NCBI RefSeq assembly: GCF_000204055.1
Contig: NW_006768769.1
Coordinates: forward strand, 74,785 to 138,784
Direction of reading: 5' to 3'
From: Melampsora larici-populina 98AG31
Lineage: Eukaryota > Basidiomycota > Pucciniomycetes > Pucciniales > Melampsoraceae
DNA: 64,000 bases
Numbering within the stretch: position 1 is the first letter of the stretch; every line of letters begins with the position of its first letter. The notes below the pieces were generated by a model. It was given only the letters and a program-made list of their open reading frames with translations. It was not told the origin of the DNA and did no database searches. Position numbers and translations under genes: made by a program. Positions 1-11,200 of the stretch are shown here, in pieces.

Positions 1-200
1 CAGCTCTTAATGATCTTGATATCATCCTTTTCCTCCTCACTGGAGGACTCATCATCGCTGATTGGTAGGTATTCCAAGCTGATGTCACTGTCTACATCAG
101 AATTGGAAGGTTTTTTTTTTTGGTGAGAGTCTTCATTATCGGAACTGCTATCAATGACAATGCAGTCTTTGGAAGGTGCTGTGTAACAGGTAGGACTCAT
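1..200 (-). CDS. N-terminus of an acidic, SUMO-interacting-motif-like protein (partial)
   Basis: An ATG at 200-198 opens a minus-strand frame that stays open for 66 codons to the window edge, so it is incomplete. The product starts MSPTCYTAPSKDCIVIDSSS and is rich in Ser, Asp and Glu, with a short Lys run. The segment CIVIDSSSDNED has the shape of a SUMO-interacting motif (hydrophobic core followed by Ser and acidic residues). That is inference from the motif, not a family match. The 11-T run at 111-121 keeps the frame, which argues mildly for real coding. I do not recognise the protein. It could belong to a host gene or to a transposon-borne gene whose body lies outside the window. Confidence 0.4.
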   Translation of the reverse strand, partial: MSPTCYTAPSKDCIVIDSSSDNEDSHQKKKPSNSDVDSDISLEYLPISDDESSSEEEKDDIKIIKS

Positions 201-1446
201 TTGCGATTATGATCAGGAAAGTTGATTAGTGGTGATTTAGGGAAAGATAATAAGCTATGAAATGAAGGAGGGTGAATGGGACGAGTGGACCCAGGCAATA
301 TTCAGGGCAGAAGTCCCATCTCCTGTGGCGCTGTCAAGCTATAGAAAGCTTGACAGCGCAGAATCAATATCTGTCTAGATCTGTCAAGACCAGGCCAAGA
401 GAGGCTGGGACTAGCCGGGACTCGACTTATGAAACAGAGGAGAACAGGCTAGAATAGGCGCACTCAAGGCTTTCAAGGGGGTTACCTAAAAATGGCAATC
501 GGCAATCAATTGCTACGTTTTAGGTGAGATACCTAAAACTCATGACCCATGATTGCTACGTTTTTGGTCAGATAGCTTGCCACTAATTTTTCCAAATTTC
601 TACCTTTTTGACAGATGACTTACTGTGAATTCAAAAGTCGAGTATGGGAGTAAATCAACTGTTTAGTGTGGGAAAAGCCAAGGAATCGGTCGGTGGAAGG
701 AGATAAGGAGGAAGGAATCGGTCGGGTGAAAAAGGTAAGAATCGGTCGGAGTTGGGAAGCTGGAAGATATATAAGGGGCTCTTTTGAGGAGGGAATTGAG
801 GGGTTCATCGTGGCATCGAGTAGAGGATCGAAGGAAGTCGATCGAAGTGTTTTTTTTGTGTTTTGATCGTTAGTGTAGTTGTGTTGTGTTCAACTCGATT
901 ATCCTATTCATAAAGGATAAAGAAGAAAGAGCAAGTTTTCTAGATTAGTTAGCTATTAGTTTAAAAGTCAAGTAAAAGGAAGAAAAGAAAGACTTACATT
1001 AAAGGATTGATTCGTTGTGTGTTAAGGAAGTTGTTGAAGTTGAAGTCGAGTGGAAGGAGGGTTGTGCTATTTTAATTTTAATTTTTTTATTTTGTGTTCT
1101 ATCTACTCGAGTACAGGGCCAGATCAGGGCCGGGGAACAAGGACTGAACCTGGGTTCAATTCCAGGACAAGTTGTGTTTTTTTAAGTTGTTTTTTTTTAA
1201 CTTTGTGTGTGTGGCTCAGTTGTGGGCGGGATAAATAGGGTTTATAAAGTGTGAATATCCTTGTACGGGGTAAATTAGGGTTACGGGAAACTTGTAAAGG
1301 CGGAAGTGTTAAGAATTGTCCTACGTAATTTTTTCGTAGAATTTCTTAGGTTGAAGGCAGCTTCGCAGCACCGTAGTTTCATCCGTTCTTCTAGGCGGTG
1401 ATTCTTACCTTCTCCGGCTCAGCCTACCCTACACTGCGTAGGAGTT
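201..1446. other. Gene-free, possibly LTR-derived DNA
   Basis: No credible coding region. A TATA-like ATATATAAGG near 767 follows GA-rich repeats of the type GGAATCGGTCGG, and AT-rich poly-T tracts lie near 1070-1200. This resembles a promoter-bearing LTR, but I could not find matching ends or a second copy. Two related 25-bp segments containing ATTGCTACGTTTT occur near 508 and 550. Confidence 0.35.
328..359. repeat. Perfect 13-bp stem hairpin
   Basis: GCGCTGTCAAGCT is followed by the six-base loop ATAGAA and then its exact reverse complement. No flanking target duplication was seen. It could be a terminator-like hairpin or a transposon relic; no function can be assigned. Confidence 0.7.
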
Positions 1447-2674
1447 CTACAACGGTACAATTGTTTTGATAGCATTTGGATTACTCAATGGAGCTGTAGT
1501 AACGGAAGATAACACAATGTTTTCGACATTATTCTTTTGACTTAAAAGAGTGGAAGTAAAAGGAGTCGGTACAATTGTTGATATAGAATGGACATCATAC
1601 AACTCTGGTTCTTTGTCTCTAGTGGGGATAGCTGGTCTTTGTAATGTAGCTTGATCGATTCCTTCACACAATACTCGCTGAGAGGATAAAAAAGGACTGG
1701 GAGTTGAGTCGAAATGTGTATTCATTGATTTGGACGTTTGTCTTGCTTCTCCTGAGATTGTTGGGACGACTGCTTGCCTTTTGGTTTGTTGGTCTTGTTG
1801 ATCCCTTTGATGGCTCTGTAGTAAGCTCTGCTGAACGACAGCATCGACTGCATGTTGTCTGACTCCTGTTGGACATGATCGGGCTTCTTGTAAGGTTGCT
1901 GAGCTACTTTCTTTCCGGAGTTCCGGGACAGACCTGCTAGGGACATTGACTGCGTTTGATGTGACATTGGTTGAGGGTCGCTTGATGAGTTCTTGTTCAA
2001 TCTTGCTAGGAAATTCGCTTCTTGGACGTATGGATTCCAACCTAGTGATCGCTTCAGACTTCCTCCTCGCCCAGGAGGAGTGTAACGAGTTGTGAGAGTT
2101 CTTCCACAAGGACAGATAGATCTCTATAGCCCTCGTGTTGTTCGGATTTGATTCGTAAGCTTTCTTCCAGTTGCAAAAGTTGCTGTTGTGGAGGGACATC
2201 ATCAGTCTCTCGTCCTCTGCCGTCATGCTCGGTTGTTGCTGATCTAACGCTTGATCTTCTTGCATTAGATCTTGCTGGTGCTGCACCGACTGAACTGGCT
2301 CTTCTGGCTGTGTCGGAGTACAAAGGTCTGCCGACCCTGTCCTCGATTGCTCGAACTCGATCAGATTTTCTAGGAGGCATTGTGGTTTGCTTGTCAGTTT
2401 GCTTTGCGTGCAACAAAAGTATAGAAGCAAAAGACAAGTTACCAGGGCGATTGGTGGTACCAGTGCTCGCCAACCCAGTAATCGTTGTCTCGGTAGTCAA
2501 GGTGGTGGTCGTAGGAGGCGTAGACTGATTATTCAACGGAGTGGTTGATGGTGTCTTCAGCTGAATCCTTGGTAAGGTTGATAGGATTGGTTCTCGAACC
2601 TTTCCTAACACTTGGTTCAGGGGCTGGATGGGCTGTGCTCCCGGAGGTTGATTGCTTGGATCCGGTGGGTTCAC
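1447..2674 (-). pseudogene. gag-like region of an LTR retrotransposon
   Basis: Two long minus-strand frames overlap. One starts at 2674 (about 206 codons; it includes MPPRKSDRVRAIEDRVG, basic and Ala/Arg-rich, with a coiled-coil-like Leu/Glu tail). The other spans 2430 to 1447 (327 codons; it includes NWKKAYESNPNNTRAIEIY and Gln/Ser-rich stretches). Composition and position just inside an LTR and primer-binding site fit a gag polyprotein. No protease, reverse transcriptase or integrase follows: the element ends near 1440. Two overlapping frames suggest either a frameshift mutation or an unusual gag layout. Family assignment (probably Ty3-like) is inference. Confidence 0.45.
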
Positions 2675-3229
2675 TGCAAAGGGTGGTATGTATTTGTTAA
2701 ATACACTAAGCGTCTTCAGGGTACTTTTTATGAAAAAGTTCTGTGCTTACTTTTGTTTCCTTTCAGCAATCTCTAGTTGGATGACTTTTTCAATAAGTTT
2801 CTCGATTTGTAGGGAGAGATCTAAGAGATCGTTTTTCAAGGTCGATAATTCCTGTGATTGAGAAATTTTTGAAAAGATTTCAAGGTTCTAATTGATTTAT
2901 TCTTTGCAGTATCTGCAAAAATGGATGATTAGGTCTTAGGTTATGATATCCGAAATGAGTTCTGACTATGGTATAAGTGAGAACCCGTTCTTCTTTTTCT
3001 CCGAAATACGGTAGTTCTTTAAGGAGATCTAACGATGAATGCTCTGAAGTTGAAGACTGAATCGTGGAAAGATAGTGAATCACGAGAATGAAAAGGAATA
3101 TTTTCTTTTGTTTATTTGATATTTTTTTCTCTAAAGGAAAACTTTTGAATAAAAAAAAGAAAGATGAAATTATATGCGAAAACTAAACGTTTTCTTTTTC
3201 TTTGATTGGTTCCGGGTTTCTTTTAGTAA

Positions 3230-3247
3230 CACGCGGTGAGGCCCCCA
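3230..3247 (-). other. Candidate tRNA primer-binding site
   Basis: Two bases inside the LTR boundary the minus strand reads TGGGGGCCTCACCGCG. PBS sequences begin with TGG, complementary to the CCA tail of the primer tRNA, and sit just inside the 5' LTR. The primer tRNA was not identified. Confidence 0.45.
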
Positions 3248-3249
3248 AT

Positions 3250-4359
3250 TGTCAGGGTGGCTATTAATCTAAGGTGAATAATTTAACCTTTACTCACTTT
3301 AGAAGCCTGACAAGTGATCTTGCTGTGTACGTAAGATCTTCGCTAACTTCTTTCTACAATAGAAGGAAGATAATATGCTGAATATTAGTATCTAAAATTA
3401 AGAACACTAAGAGACGGTTTCAAATTTACCACGGCTTACTGTAAGGATTTACAGGAGTGAAGAGGTCAACTTCTAAGCCGGGTAAATTTCGAGGAAGTGG
3501 CTTCCATGAATAGCCTGTGTTACTAGACACAGGGATCCTGTCAACTTTACGTTGCAGAACCAGTGGTACATGACCAAGATTGTACGCTCCTAAGAGTAGG
3601 AGTATGATAGGCTTTTATGGGGCTAGCCTAGATTGCTTTAGATTGAAAAGAAAGAGAAAAGAACTTTGAATAATAAGAAGTTGTTGACTTACTTATCGAA
3701 TAGTACTTTTGGATTTTCTTGCTAATGGGAAAAGCTTATTAGGAATCATGTAGTAAAAAGCTATGCCTTCTTAATCTTTTAGGATCGAATAAAACTTGTT
3801 GTCTGAAGGTGAGGAGAGGTATTCTGATTGAGAAACCTCTCCTATTTATACTATTTTGTTGCTGCGGCTGACTCGTGGTTACTTCTTCTTACTGAAACTT
3901 TTAGGAGGCCTGCTCGTGGTTGTACCTGTTCTAGAAAGGTCTATTCGTAGTAAGGCTTCGTTGGTTGCTTTGGTGGAGTATACTCTTTTACGCATTCGGA
4001 GGACTCGTCCGTTTTGGGAAGGTGGTTTATGTATTTTAGTAGTCTTCCGTATCAGGATGTTGTTTTTAGAAATGTATTTCGAATTCGTTCTGTTTGGCTT
4101 ATTTACAAATGAAGCAGTTAATTTTCTTCTTTGAAACTGGTGATAAGGGGTTATTGGTTTGTCTTTGAAACTAGACGGTAAGGTGTAAATGTTCCTACAG
4201 TTTTCCTCATGCTGTGTAAAATTGTAGGGCTGTTCTTTTTGTCTTTGAGACTAGACTTTCAAGGTGTAATTATTATTTTTTAGTTTTATAATTTTCTTAT
4301 TGATATTTTTTAGTTGAAGTCCTTTTGGCTTTTGCTCTGCAAAAGCTCAAGGGCTGACA
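3250..4359 (-). repeat. Long terminal repeat, about 1.1 kb
   Basis: The segment starts TGTCAG and ends CTGACA, a perfect 6-bp terminal inversion of the TG...CA type expected of LTR ends. It is gene-free. Its strand is set by the PBS-like site and gag lying to its left. No second copy lies in the window. Confidence 0.5.
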
Positions 4360-4361
4360 GA

Positions 4362-5042
4362 AAGGCCCTGTTTGGTATGGCTTTCAGCTTTTACATATAC
4401 ATTATCAATCAATAGATAATGCAACTGCAAAACCTATTATTTTCTGAATTTGTGTTTCAAAATTTGTCAACTGCAAGAAGTGGCTTTTCAAAGTTGAAAT
4501 TGATCAATGGTGTTTGGTACTGGCCATTTGCCATCTTTCAAAATTCAAAATCATCATGATGTCCAATCTGTCCAATTCCGACAACTCACAATCAATCAAT
4601 TCATTAATCAAGTACTTGTCGTCTATTGAATACTGAGCCCAAAGTCTAGGAATCAAAAATGAGGAAAAGGAGATGAGGAAAACAGTGGATCAGAGAAATC
4701 AATAGGGGAGCTGTGAGGTTGAAGTGGGAGTGGGACTTGAGGTAGAGAATAGTTTGTACTTTGCAAAATTCAAAAAAAAAGTTGGCTTGATCCTGCCAAG
4801 GGTCAAGTTTGAAGGCTTGCACTGGGTTTGAGATGTGTTATTGGATTCTGAAAGCTACTTGAGGGCAGCTTTCAAAATGCCACGTTTTTATTGAAACAAT
4901 AGATTATTGGTGGTCTAATGCATTTTGTGAAAAGGGGCAAATGTGGTAACAAACATGATTTTTTGTAAATGTGAAAAATAGATTATTTTCAAAATATAAT
5001 GCATTTTGCCCCGCTTTTGTAAGCCATACCAAACAGGGCCTT
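4362..5042. mobile_element. 681-bp MITE with 22-bp perfect terminal inverted repeats
   Basis: The left end starts AAGGCCCTGTTTGGTATG and continues CTT; the right end is its exact 22-base reverse complement ending at 5042. The interior is AT-rich and non-coding. GGCCCTGTTTGG-type ends are common among hAT and PIF/Harbinger MITEs. I could not see a clean target duplication (ACAGA on the left, AGTCA on the right), so the superfamily is left open. Confidence 0.75.
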
Positions 5043-6177
5043 AGTCATTATGCTTCAAGCAATCTGATTTTAGCTGGGCACTCAGGTATACCAAAAAAAA
5101 TGCACAACAACCCTTGCTTAAATCACAATATGCATACATGGGGCTTGCTTATATCAAGAGTTGACTGTCATCAAAGGTCTGCTCACACTTCATAGACCTG
5201 GTGTGTTAAGGTCACAGTGTGGGGTTATCGGCGGGGATCAAGGTCTGGTGTCAAATGTGCTATTCAGATTGGCGGATGAAGAAGAAAGAGAAAAGATAAC
5301 AGTGGTGTGGACAACCTATACTAATCTTGTGTTTGTGACATCTACTGTCCAGCATTTCATCAACAGTTACATTTTTCATAAGGATCATAATATGGTGTAA
5401 GGAATTTTGCAACTACAAGTCTGTGATGTAGTCTTGTAGAGTCTTGTATGTTCTTTCATTACATGTCCCATATCACATGATAGACAATACACATTTTGAC
5501 ATTTAATCATATGTCATTGTTCCCAGTTTGAGGTGATATGACTGTGTTTACCCAGTTTGGATACCTTGCAATGGGATTCATGATTTGTTGGCAGTTTTAT
5601 GTTGTATTGGAAGAGTCCTGGCTTTGGGGTCTTTGTTCTTGACCCAAGCTTTAATTAACCATATGTGGGTGAAGGTAAGAATGTGTTGCTTCTGGGTTTG
5701 TGGATAGATTCAAGGTTTGAGAGTTGGATGTCTACATCATCAATCCTCTTCTCTCAGATCACTTTTTTGTACTTTGAGCTTCCAGGACAGTTCAAATAAG
5801 AATGAATGCCAAGATTAATAAATTCAAAGCTTTGTGAAAAATGAAAAGTGCACAAGCTTGTAAAACATCGGTCAGCTACATGTAATTCTTTGTCATTGTT
5901 TCAATAAAATCAATCTGCACTACTGAAAAACTTCACATCTACATATATTTTCAACAATACAAAAGAAAAGCTTTCATAAAATTTTCAATTCAAGTAGTTC
6001 TATCTACCCTTGTCTTGTCTTTGCTTTGTTTTTCATTGACTTCAACCAACTCACAGCCCTTTGATAAAAATTAAGACTTTTGCTAATTTTAACTTTATCT
6101 ATAACTTCTGCTTTAAAAATCAATTGCAATTACCCAATCAGATTTTGAAAATCTTCAACTTTGTAGTTACATTCAAA
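5043..6177. other. Intergenic, no recognisable feature
   Basis: AT-rich sequence with only short random frames; it lies downstream of the minus-strand gene that ends at 6178. I see no repeat structure in it. Confidence 0.5.
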
Positions 6178-6945
6178 TCACATACCAGGGAAATTCTTGT
6201 AACCTTCAGGTGTAAGTTTTAGAGTAGGTGTGTAAAATTCTTGACTGGAACCGGATGAAGTTCTAGAAAGAGTTGGAATGTCATCAAATTCTGAATTTCT
6301 ACTAAATCCACTAAATCCGTTTTCAAGTGAGCTAATATAATCCTCTTGAGGTCTTCCAGATGTGAGTTTCTTCATCATTCCTAAACTTGGTATTTGATCA
6401 TCCATTCCTGATGATATTCCTGGTGATATTCCTGTAACACCTTGAGGACGATACTCTGCTTGCGGCATATAGCCAGGCCAACCAGCTTGCAAAAGTTTCT
6501 TTCGACCCTCTGTTAAGTTATCAAAGAGATTTTTCAAAATCAATCACTTCCTATTACTTGAGAAGATCAGAAAGGATCACTGGAAAGACATACTTCCTAT
6601 GGGATTTGCTGTTGGGTTTTGTTTAGCCGGCCTTAACCTTAATGGTCCTCCGAGTATACCTTTTGGTGTAGAAAGCTTTAATGGCTGAGCTGATATTGTC
6701 TGAATACCTTGTCCCATCTTAAAACTTCCGAACTTTTGAGGAGTTTGAAAAATGTTTTTTGCTAGACTAGCTTCAACTAACTTGAAGACGTCCAAAGATA
6801 AGATGACGAATAAATATACATACATATTCTGAATATTATGCACTTTAAGTTTGAGATTTACGAGATTGGAATCAGCTTTTGGAGTGCGTTCGATGATAAA
6901 TAATTGCTGTTGGATATCCTTTCTATTTTGCGTTGCTTCATTCAT
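6178..6945 (-). CDS. Hypothetical protein, two exons, about 227 residues
   Basis: Two minus-strand frames join across one intron: exon 1 is 6945-6594 and exon 2 is 6509-6178. The donor is GTATGT at 6593 and the acceptor AACAG, and the phase closes exactly. The product begins MNEATQNRKDIQQQLFIIER and has a central hydrophobic stretch (YVYLFVILSL) that might be a membrane segment. A second short intron could cover that stretch, since it starts GTATGT. The C-terminal half is rich in Gly, Pro, Ser and Thr. No domain or family was recognised and no function is proposed. Confidence 0.4.
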
Positions 6946-7577
6946 AGTCTTTTAAGTGTAGATTCCCTTTAATATATCGTCGTATTGTCGCTCGGATTTA
7001 ATGATTATGTACTCGACTGCTTGAACGACATCCATTTACCATCAAAAATGCGTGTACGTACCACACATGGCTTCGCACTGCACGTCTCACTTTGTCGAAA
7101 TGATTTTCGAGAACGACAGTACAAGCCAGAAACAATTATTCCGAGGATTGTTTTAAGTCAAATACCACCCCGCTGACACGTATGCCAGACTTTTATGTAA
7201 TCGAATATCCCCTTGACCTTGCACCATGAGCCAAACATGTGAAAAATTTATCCAGGCCAGGTTTCATCTCGCACTTCATGATGCATACTTGCACTCGGAA
7301 ATTCATTCTAAGATCTTACTCCATAGGAGTCGATGAAGCCTAGTATGCTCGGTCGGGATTGCTAAATCCTTTAGCTAACTATTCATGCAGCTCTACTGAA
7401 TTATCACATGGTATGAACAATAGTCATTGCCTTCTGTTTTAGGGGGAGAGCAAACAGCATCTGGGCAACAGAAGTCCTACTTGCTTCATGAGTCTTATCG
7501 AAACTTAAAATGATAGTACAGGTTGAACTCTTGCTCATTAAAAGCACTAAGAAAAGAAAAGCGCGAAACGCGCGTAA

Positions 7578-7948
7578 GTCTGGAACAAAGGTAATAGCCT
7601 AATCAGGGAATCACAATGGTTATGTCTTTTGAACAACGAGATTGAGAGGCACGAACAAAAGACAGTCACAGTGTACAGTGACAACGAAAGCGCTATCAAA
7701 AGATCAAAGAATCCAGTATATCACTCACGAACAAAACATATAGATGTACATTACAACTATGTAAAAGATTTAGTAAACAACGGTGAAGTGGATTTAAGAT
7801 ACATATCTACAACAAAGATGGTTGCAGACATTACAACTAAAGCATTAGATCGAGTCAAACACCACGGCTTCCAGAAGGCAATGGGTATGATGGAAGAAGA
7901 AAACCACACCGCAAACATTGCATGTGCTCAGTACGAATCGAGGGGGCG
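7578..7948 (+). pseudogene. 3' end of Ty1/copia pol (RNase H C-terminus)
   Basis: The open frame includes WLCLLNNEI, VTVYSDNESAI, NPVYHSRTKHIDVHYNYV and MVADITTKAL. These are the conserved closing motifs of copia RNase H (Asp-Asn-x-Ser-Ala, His-x-Arg-x-Lys-His-Ile-Asp, Ala-Asp-x-x-Thr-Lys). Only this end survives: a TAA at 7575 breaks the frame upstream, and no reverse transcriptase, integrase or gag is present. The frame runs on into the LTR as far as 8183. The gap from 6946 to 7577 contains nothing recognisable. Confidence 0.85.
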
Positions 7949-8336
7949 TGTTGGAGAAACGATTCGAGAAAGCACATGTAACGCTTTCGAGAATGAAGAT
8001 GTGCTAATGGATATAGCACACCAAGAGGACTATCTGGGAATAGTTTCCACTAAGAGAAAGAGAGAAAGGACTTATGGTATAAGTCAACGGAGAAAAGTTC
8101 ATAGTAAGACTAATGGAGGAATAGTCATGAACGTCCATGAGAAGAGGAATCGTGGTCATACTCACGAATACGTTCGCCTATAAATAAGGCCGTATTCGAC
8201 AGCTGGTATATAGAATCGCTCCTTATCTTATTATCGCATATATAAAATATACACAGAAACCTTCATCGCTCTAATAACCATCAATAGTCCTGATCATTCT
8301 CAAACGCGAAGACAAAGCTTAGCAGTAGATCTTAAC
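7949..8336 (+). repeat. 3' LTR of the copia remnant
   Basis: Immediately after the pol end and a short G-rich tract (AGGGGG), the sequence starts TGTTGGAG, as copia LTRs do. The 3' boundary is less certain: the best TG...CA partner ends TTAACA at 8336. It contains a TATA box and AT-rich sequence typical of an LTR promoter. No 5' LTR is present in the window. Confidence 0.55.
8179..8186 (+). promoter_or_regulatory. TATA box inside the copia LTR
   Basis: TATAAATA lies about 175 bp upstream of the start codon of the thioesterase-like gene. As an LTR promoter it would fire rightwards, in the sense direction for that gene. Use by the gene is inference. Confidence 0.45.
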
Positions 8337-8360
8337 AACTTAGACATCTTGGCAAGGAAG

Positions 8361-9695
8361 ATGGCTTCGTCCTCGATTAACTTGAAAGTCGTCGGTCAAA
8401 GGCTTATAAGATGGGTCGTTAGGCACTACCCAGTCATCATATCAACTCTAGTCATCGTCGCTTCTTTTCTGCTCGGTCTAAAATTTGGACCTCGACTTTT
8501 ACATCATAAAACTTCCTCGCCGACGCCAACTTTGTCAACCCCATCTCCTGGAAGCATTCAAGGTCCAGCTCCTCGACCAGAGCATCTTGTTCCATACATC
8601 TACCGAGCAAGTTGGTCAAACGCAGAGGCCGATATTACTCCCATTGAATTCGATGTCCTTGAACCTCTCGATGCCAATGACGGCAAAGGAAGTGGTTGGA
8701 CGGTTGTATTCATTCATGGTCTTGGCTCTCCCGATTCATCTCACGGACACCAATGGCGAGAAACACTCTTATCTACTCTTCGACGACCACTCGACTCTCA
8801 AAGCATCGGAAACTTGACGGGTCTTAGGTTCATACTCCCTAAAGCTCCCATCATTCCAATCACTGTCTATTCAGATCAACCAAATGGAGGAGCGCGACCT
8901 GGATGGTTCAACATTAATGACTGGAGGGACTTGAACTATCTTGAAGATGAGGATGGATTGAGACGAAGCTGTGTTCAGATCTCTACCATTATTGCTGAGC
9001 AAGTCATAGAATCAAAGATGCAGATGAACAAGACTATCATCGCAGGCTTCAGCCAAGGTATGTAGACTTTATGATTTCATCCCACCCTCTTTTTGACTCT
9101 TTATTTGTAAGTGGATAAATACTGATGTGGATGCTTTTCGAAAAATCAAAAATCGAATAGGTGCCGTTATGACCCTCCTTACTAGCTTGACACTGCCAGA
9201 GCCCCCCGCTGCAACATTGATGCTGGTATGTCCTTTTCTCTTGTTGAACGCAAATTTTAAATTTCATGTAGGTTCTGACTATTTCTCTTTTCAAAGTCGG
9301 GCTATCTACCTCTACCCTTTAGATTACCATTACTTCTTTCAACGGTTCCTGGGTTTTATCAATCGACTGCTTTCTACTGGATTCATGGAACCACAGATGA
9401 AGTATTAACTTACAACGCTGCGAAGTTGGGATTCAACTTATTACGAAGGATCTCTCAAGAAGCTTTTGGTCGAGCCAAATTCAAAACCCTCTCTGGATTA
9501 GCACATGGCTTTTCGGAGAATGAACAGATAGTAGTAACCAACTGGATTGAAGGGATTGTAGACCAAGATACCAGGGGTGAATTCGATGATTTAGTTGATA
9601 ATCTGATTCAAGCTGAGAATGTAATAGATGATCCCCAGTACCCAGTTGAACATTTAATATCAACATCTTTCACCAAGTCTCCCTTAGATGATTGA
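8361..9695 (+). CDS. Membrane-anchored acyl-protein thioesterase/lysophospholipase-like hydrolase
   Basis: Three exons (8361-9057, 9161-9225, 9297-9695) give about 386 residues. The catalytic core matches the APT/phospholipase-carboxylesterase branch of alpha/beta hydrolases: VVFIHGLGS near residue 120, nucleophile motif GFSQG (Ser231, split by intron 1), SGYLPLP, HGTTDEVL (Asp288) and GLAHGF (His324). The triad is complete. Known members cleave palmitate from cysteine or hydrolyse lysophospholipids. Unusually for this mainly cytosolic family of about 230 residues, there is a long N-terminal extension with a basic start and a membrane segment (about residues 24-46, VIISTLVIVASFLLGLKFG), then a Pro/Ser/Thr linker. 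That suggests a type II membrane-tethered enzyme. A copia LTR ends only about 24 bp upstream of the ATG. Substrate is unknown. Confidence 0.9.
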
Positions 9696-10463
9696 GAAGT
9701 ACTATTGAATACGAGAAGATCTAGATTTAGAAGTCAAAGGGAACTCAGGCTTTCAACATCTTCGCAGGCAATTGAAGGCAATGAAATCTGATCAGTCCCT
9801 TGTCAAGACTTCTAACACGCTGATCCGTGCTCGCGATATGATGCTGTGATGGACTGTAGGAACAGTATATGTTGCGCGAGATATATGTAGATATGCGAAT
9901 AGTGAAGAACATAGAGATACTTTTTGCTGAGCTCCGGAATTTTTTGAAATTCAACCCGAACCCCCAAACCCCTAACCCCTAAGTGTAGTGAAATTGGATG
10001 ATTATCCTGTCTTTCAATTGAATCCGAGGGACCGAGAGTCACCCCTAACCCTAACCTTTGTAACCATTATTCAGCAATCAGGAGCTTTGTGAATACGTGA
10101 GAATACCACACAAGATGGGACTCAATCCTACAACATATTTGCTGTGTTACCGCCTGTTGCCACAGCCTGTCTCAGAGTCACAGCATTTGCCACTCAAGGC
10201 CCAAAAAACTTAAAAAAAACCTGCTTCCTGCCTGCTTCCCTGCATCTTGATTCAAATTCCATTGCGTGGTTAAGTTTACTTACTCGATCGAAGTCCATAG
10301 GGACTAAGTAAAACACTGGCAAAAACTTCAACTCTTGGATATCATCAAGATTTTCATTCCTCATTGGATGAAGACCTTAAATCAATGAGCTCAAAATGGA
10401 CAAGTCTTCATAAAAGCTCTGATAGGCATTTCTTCAATAAGAGCAGCTCTATCCATTCACTCA
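9696..10463. other. Intergenic, with short telomere-like motifs
   Basis: No gene seen. Between about 9955 and 10060 there are scattered CCCCTAA and CCCTAACC units resembling TTAGGG telomere repeats, too few to be an array. The rest is unremarkable. Confidence 0.5.
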
Positions 10464-11200
10464 GAGCATCCACAGCCGTGCCGTAAATTAGTATCGTACG
10501 GAGGGTCGCACGGATTGTTTAGGGAAGTGTTTGAGGCATGATTTTTAACTGATGCACAGCCGTGGTTTGTACAGTATGCACAGTGTCATTTTACTAGTCA
10601 CTGGCAGGCCAGTGAGTTCCATTCACCTCAATCCAATGTCAATCCAATGTCAGTTCAATATCAGTTTGACCTCCAATTATGTTTGAGTGGGGGATATGCA
10701 TGGGCTGCATAATCACACAAACCTTCCAGACATTCTGACACCTTCATGTGTGGACATGCAACCAAACTTTATTCCAGTTCATTCTGGAAGGTTGTTTGTC
10801 TGCTACTCTGGGCCAAACATTGAGATTGGATTGATATTGAACTGACATGGATTTGAGATTGGATTGAGATTGGATTGAGCTGGACGTACTCACTGGCCTG
10901 CCAGTGAGTAGTAAAATGACAGTGTGATGGCTTGAAGCATATTTGGCAAGGTGAGTTATGGGTTATTGATCATCAAGGGGGATGATTTGCAGGGAGTGTC
11001 GGCAAGGAAGTGGGAGTTTTATGGGAAGAGCGAGGTACGGATGAATTTAGGGAGCAAGCCAAAATAGAACAAATTTCTTCTATTTTGGCTTGCACAGAGG
11101 AAATTCCCTTAGCTATGTGACAATTCAGGGCATTGGCTGTGGATGTTTTTGCCTTAAATTTCCGTACGAAACGGTTTACGCCACACGGCTGTGGATGCTC
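10464..11200. mobile_element. MITE with about 40-bp TIRs and TCA duplication
   Basis: The left end starts GAGCATCCACAGCCGTG and the right end is its reverse complement; similarity continues for about 40 bp to a shared CGTACGGA. TCA flanks both sides (10461-10463 and 11201-11203), a 3-bp duplication as in PIF/Harbinger-type elements. The interior is non-coding and carries a second foldback element. Without that insert it would be about 386 bp. Confidence 0.75.
10579..10926. mobile_element. Foldback MITE nested in the larger MITE
   Basis: The left end begins CACAGTGTCATTTTACT and the right end is its inverse. Next to each end lies a near-palindrome (ACTCACTGGCCTGCCAGTGA on the right). The arms continue with GATTGGATTGA-type repeats, so most of the 348 bp can fold on itself. 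ATG flanks both sides, a possible 3-bp duplication. Confidence 0.65.

Larger units (their letters stand above)
1447..4359 (-). mobile_element. Truncated LTR retrotransposon: 5' LTR, PBS and gag
   Basis: Read on the minus strand, the order is LTR (4359 to 3250), a TGG-starting primer-binding-site-like stretch, a leader, and gag-like frames. Internal pol sequence and the second LTR are absent from the window on the left, so this is a broken copy. A MITE begins two bases beyond the LTR end. Confidence 0.5.

Noticed and set aside
1135..1175. CCTGG-GTTCAATT-CCAGG resembles a tRNA T-arm
   Set aside because: No matching acceptor, D or anticodon arms could be found upstream, so no tRNA or tRNA-derived SINE is called.
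9955..10060. CCCTAA-like units suggesting a telomere
   Set aside because: Only a few degenerate units in the middle of the window; not an array.
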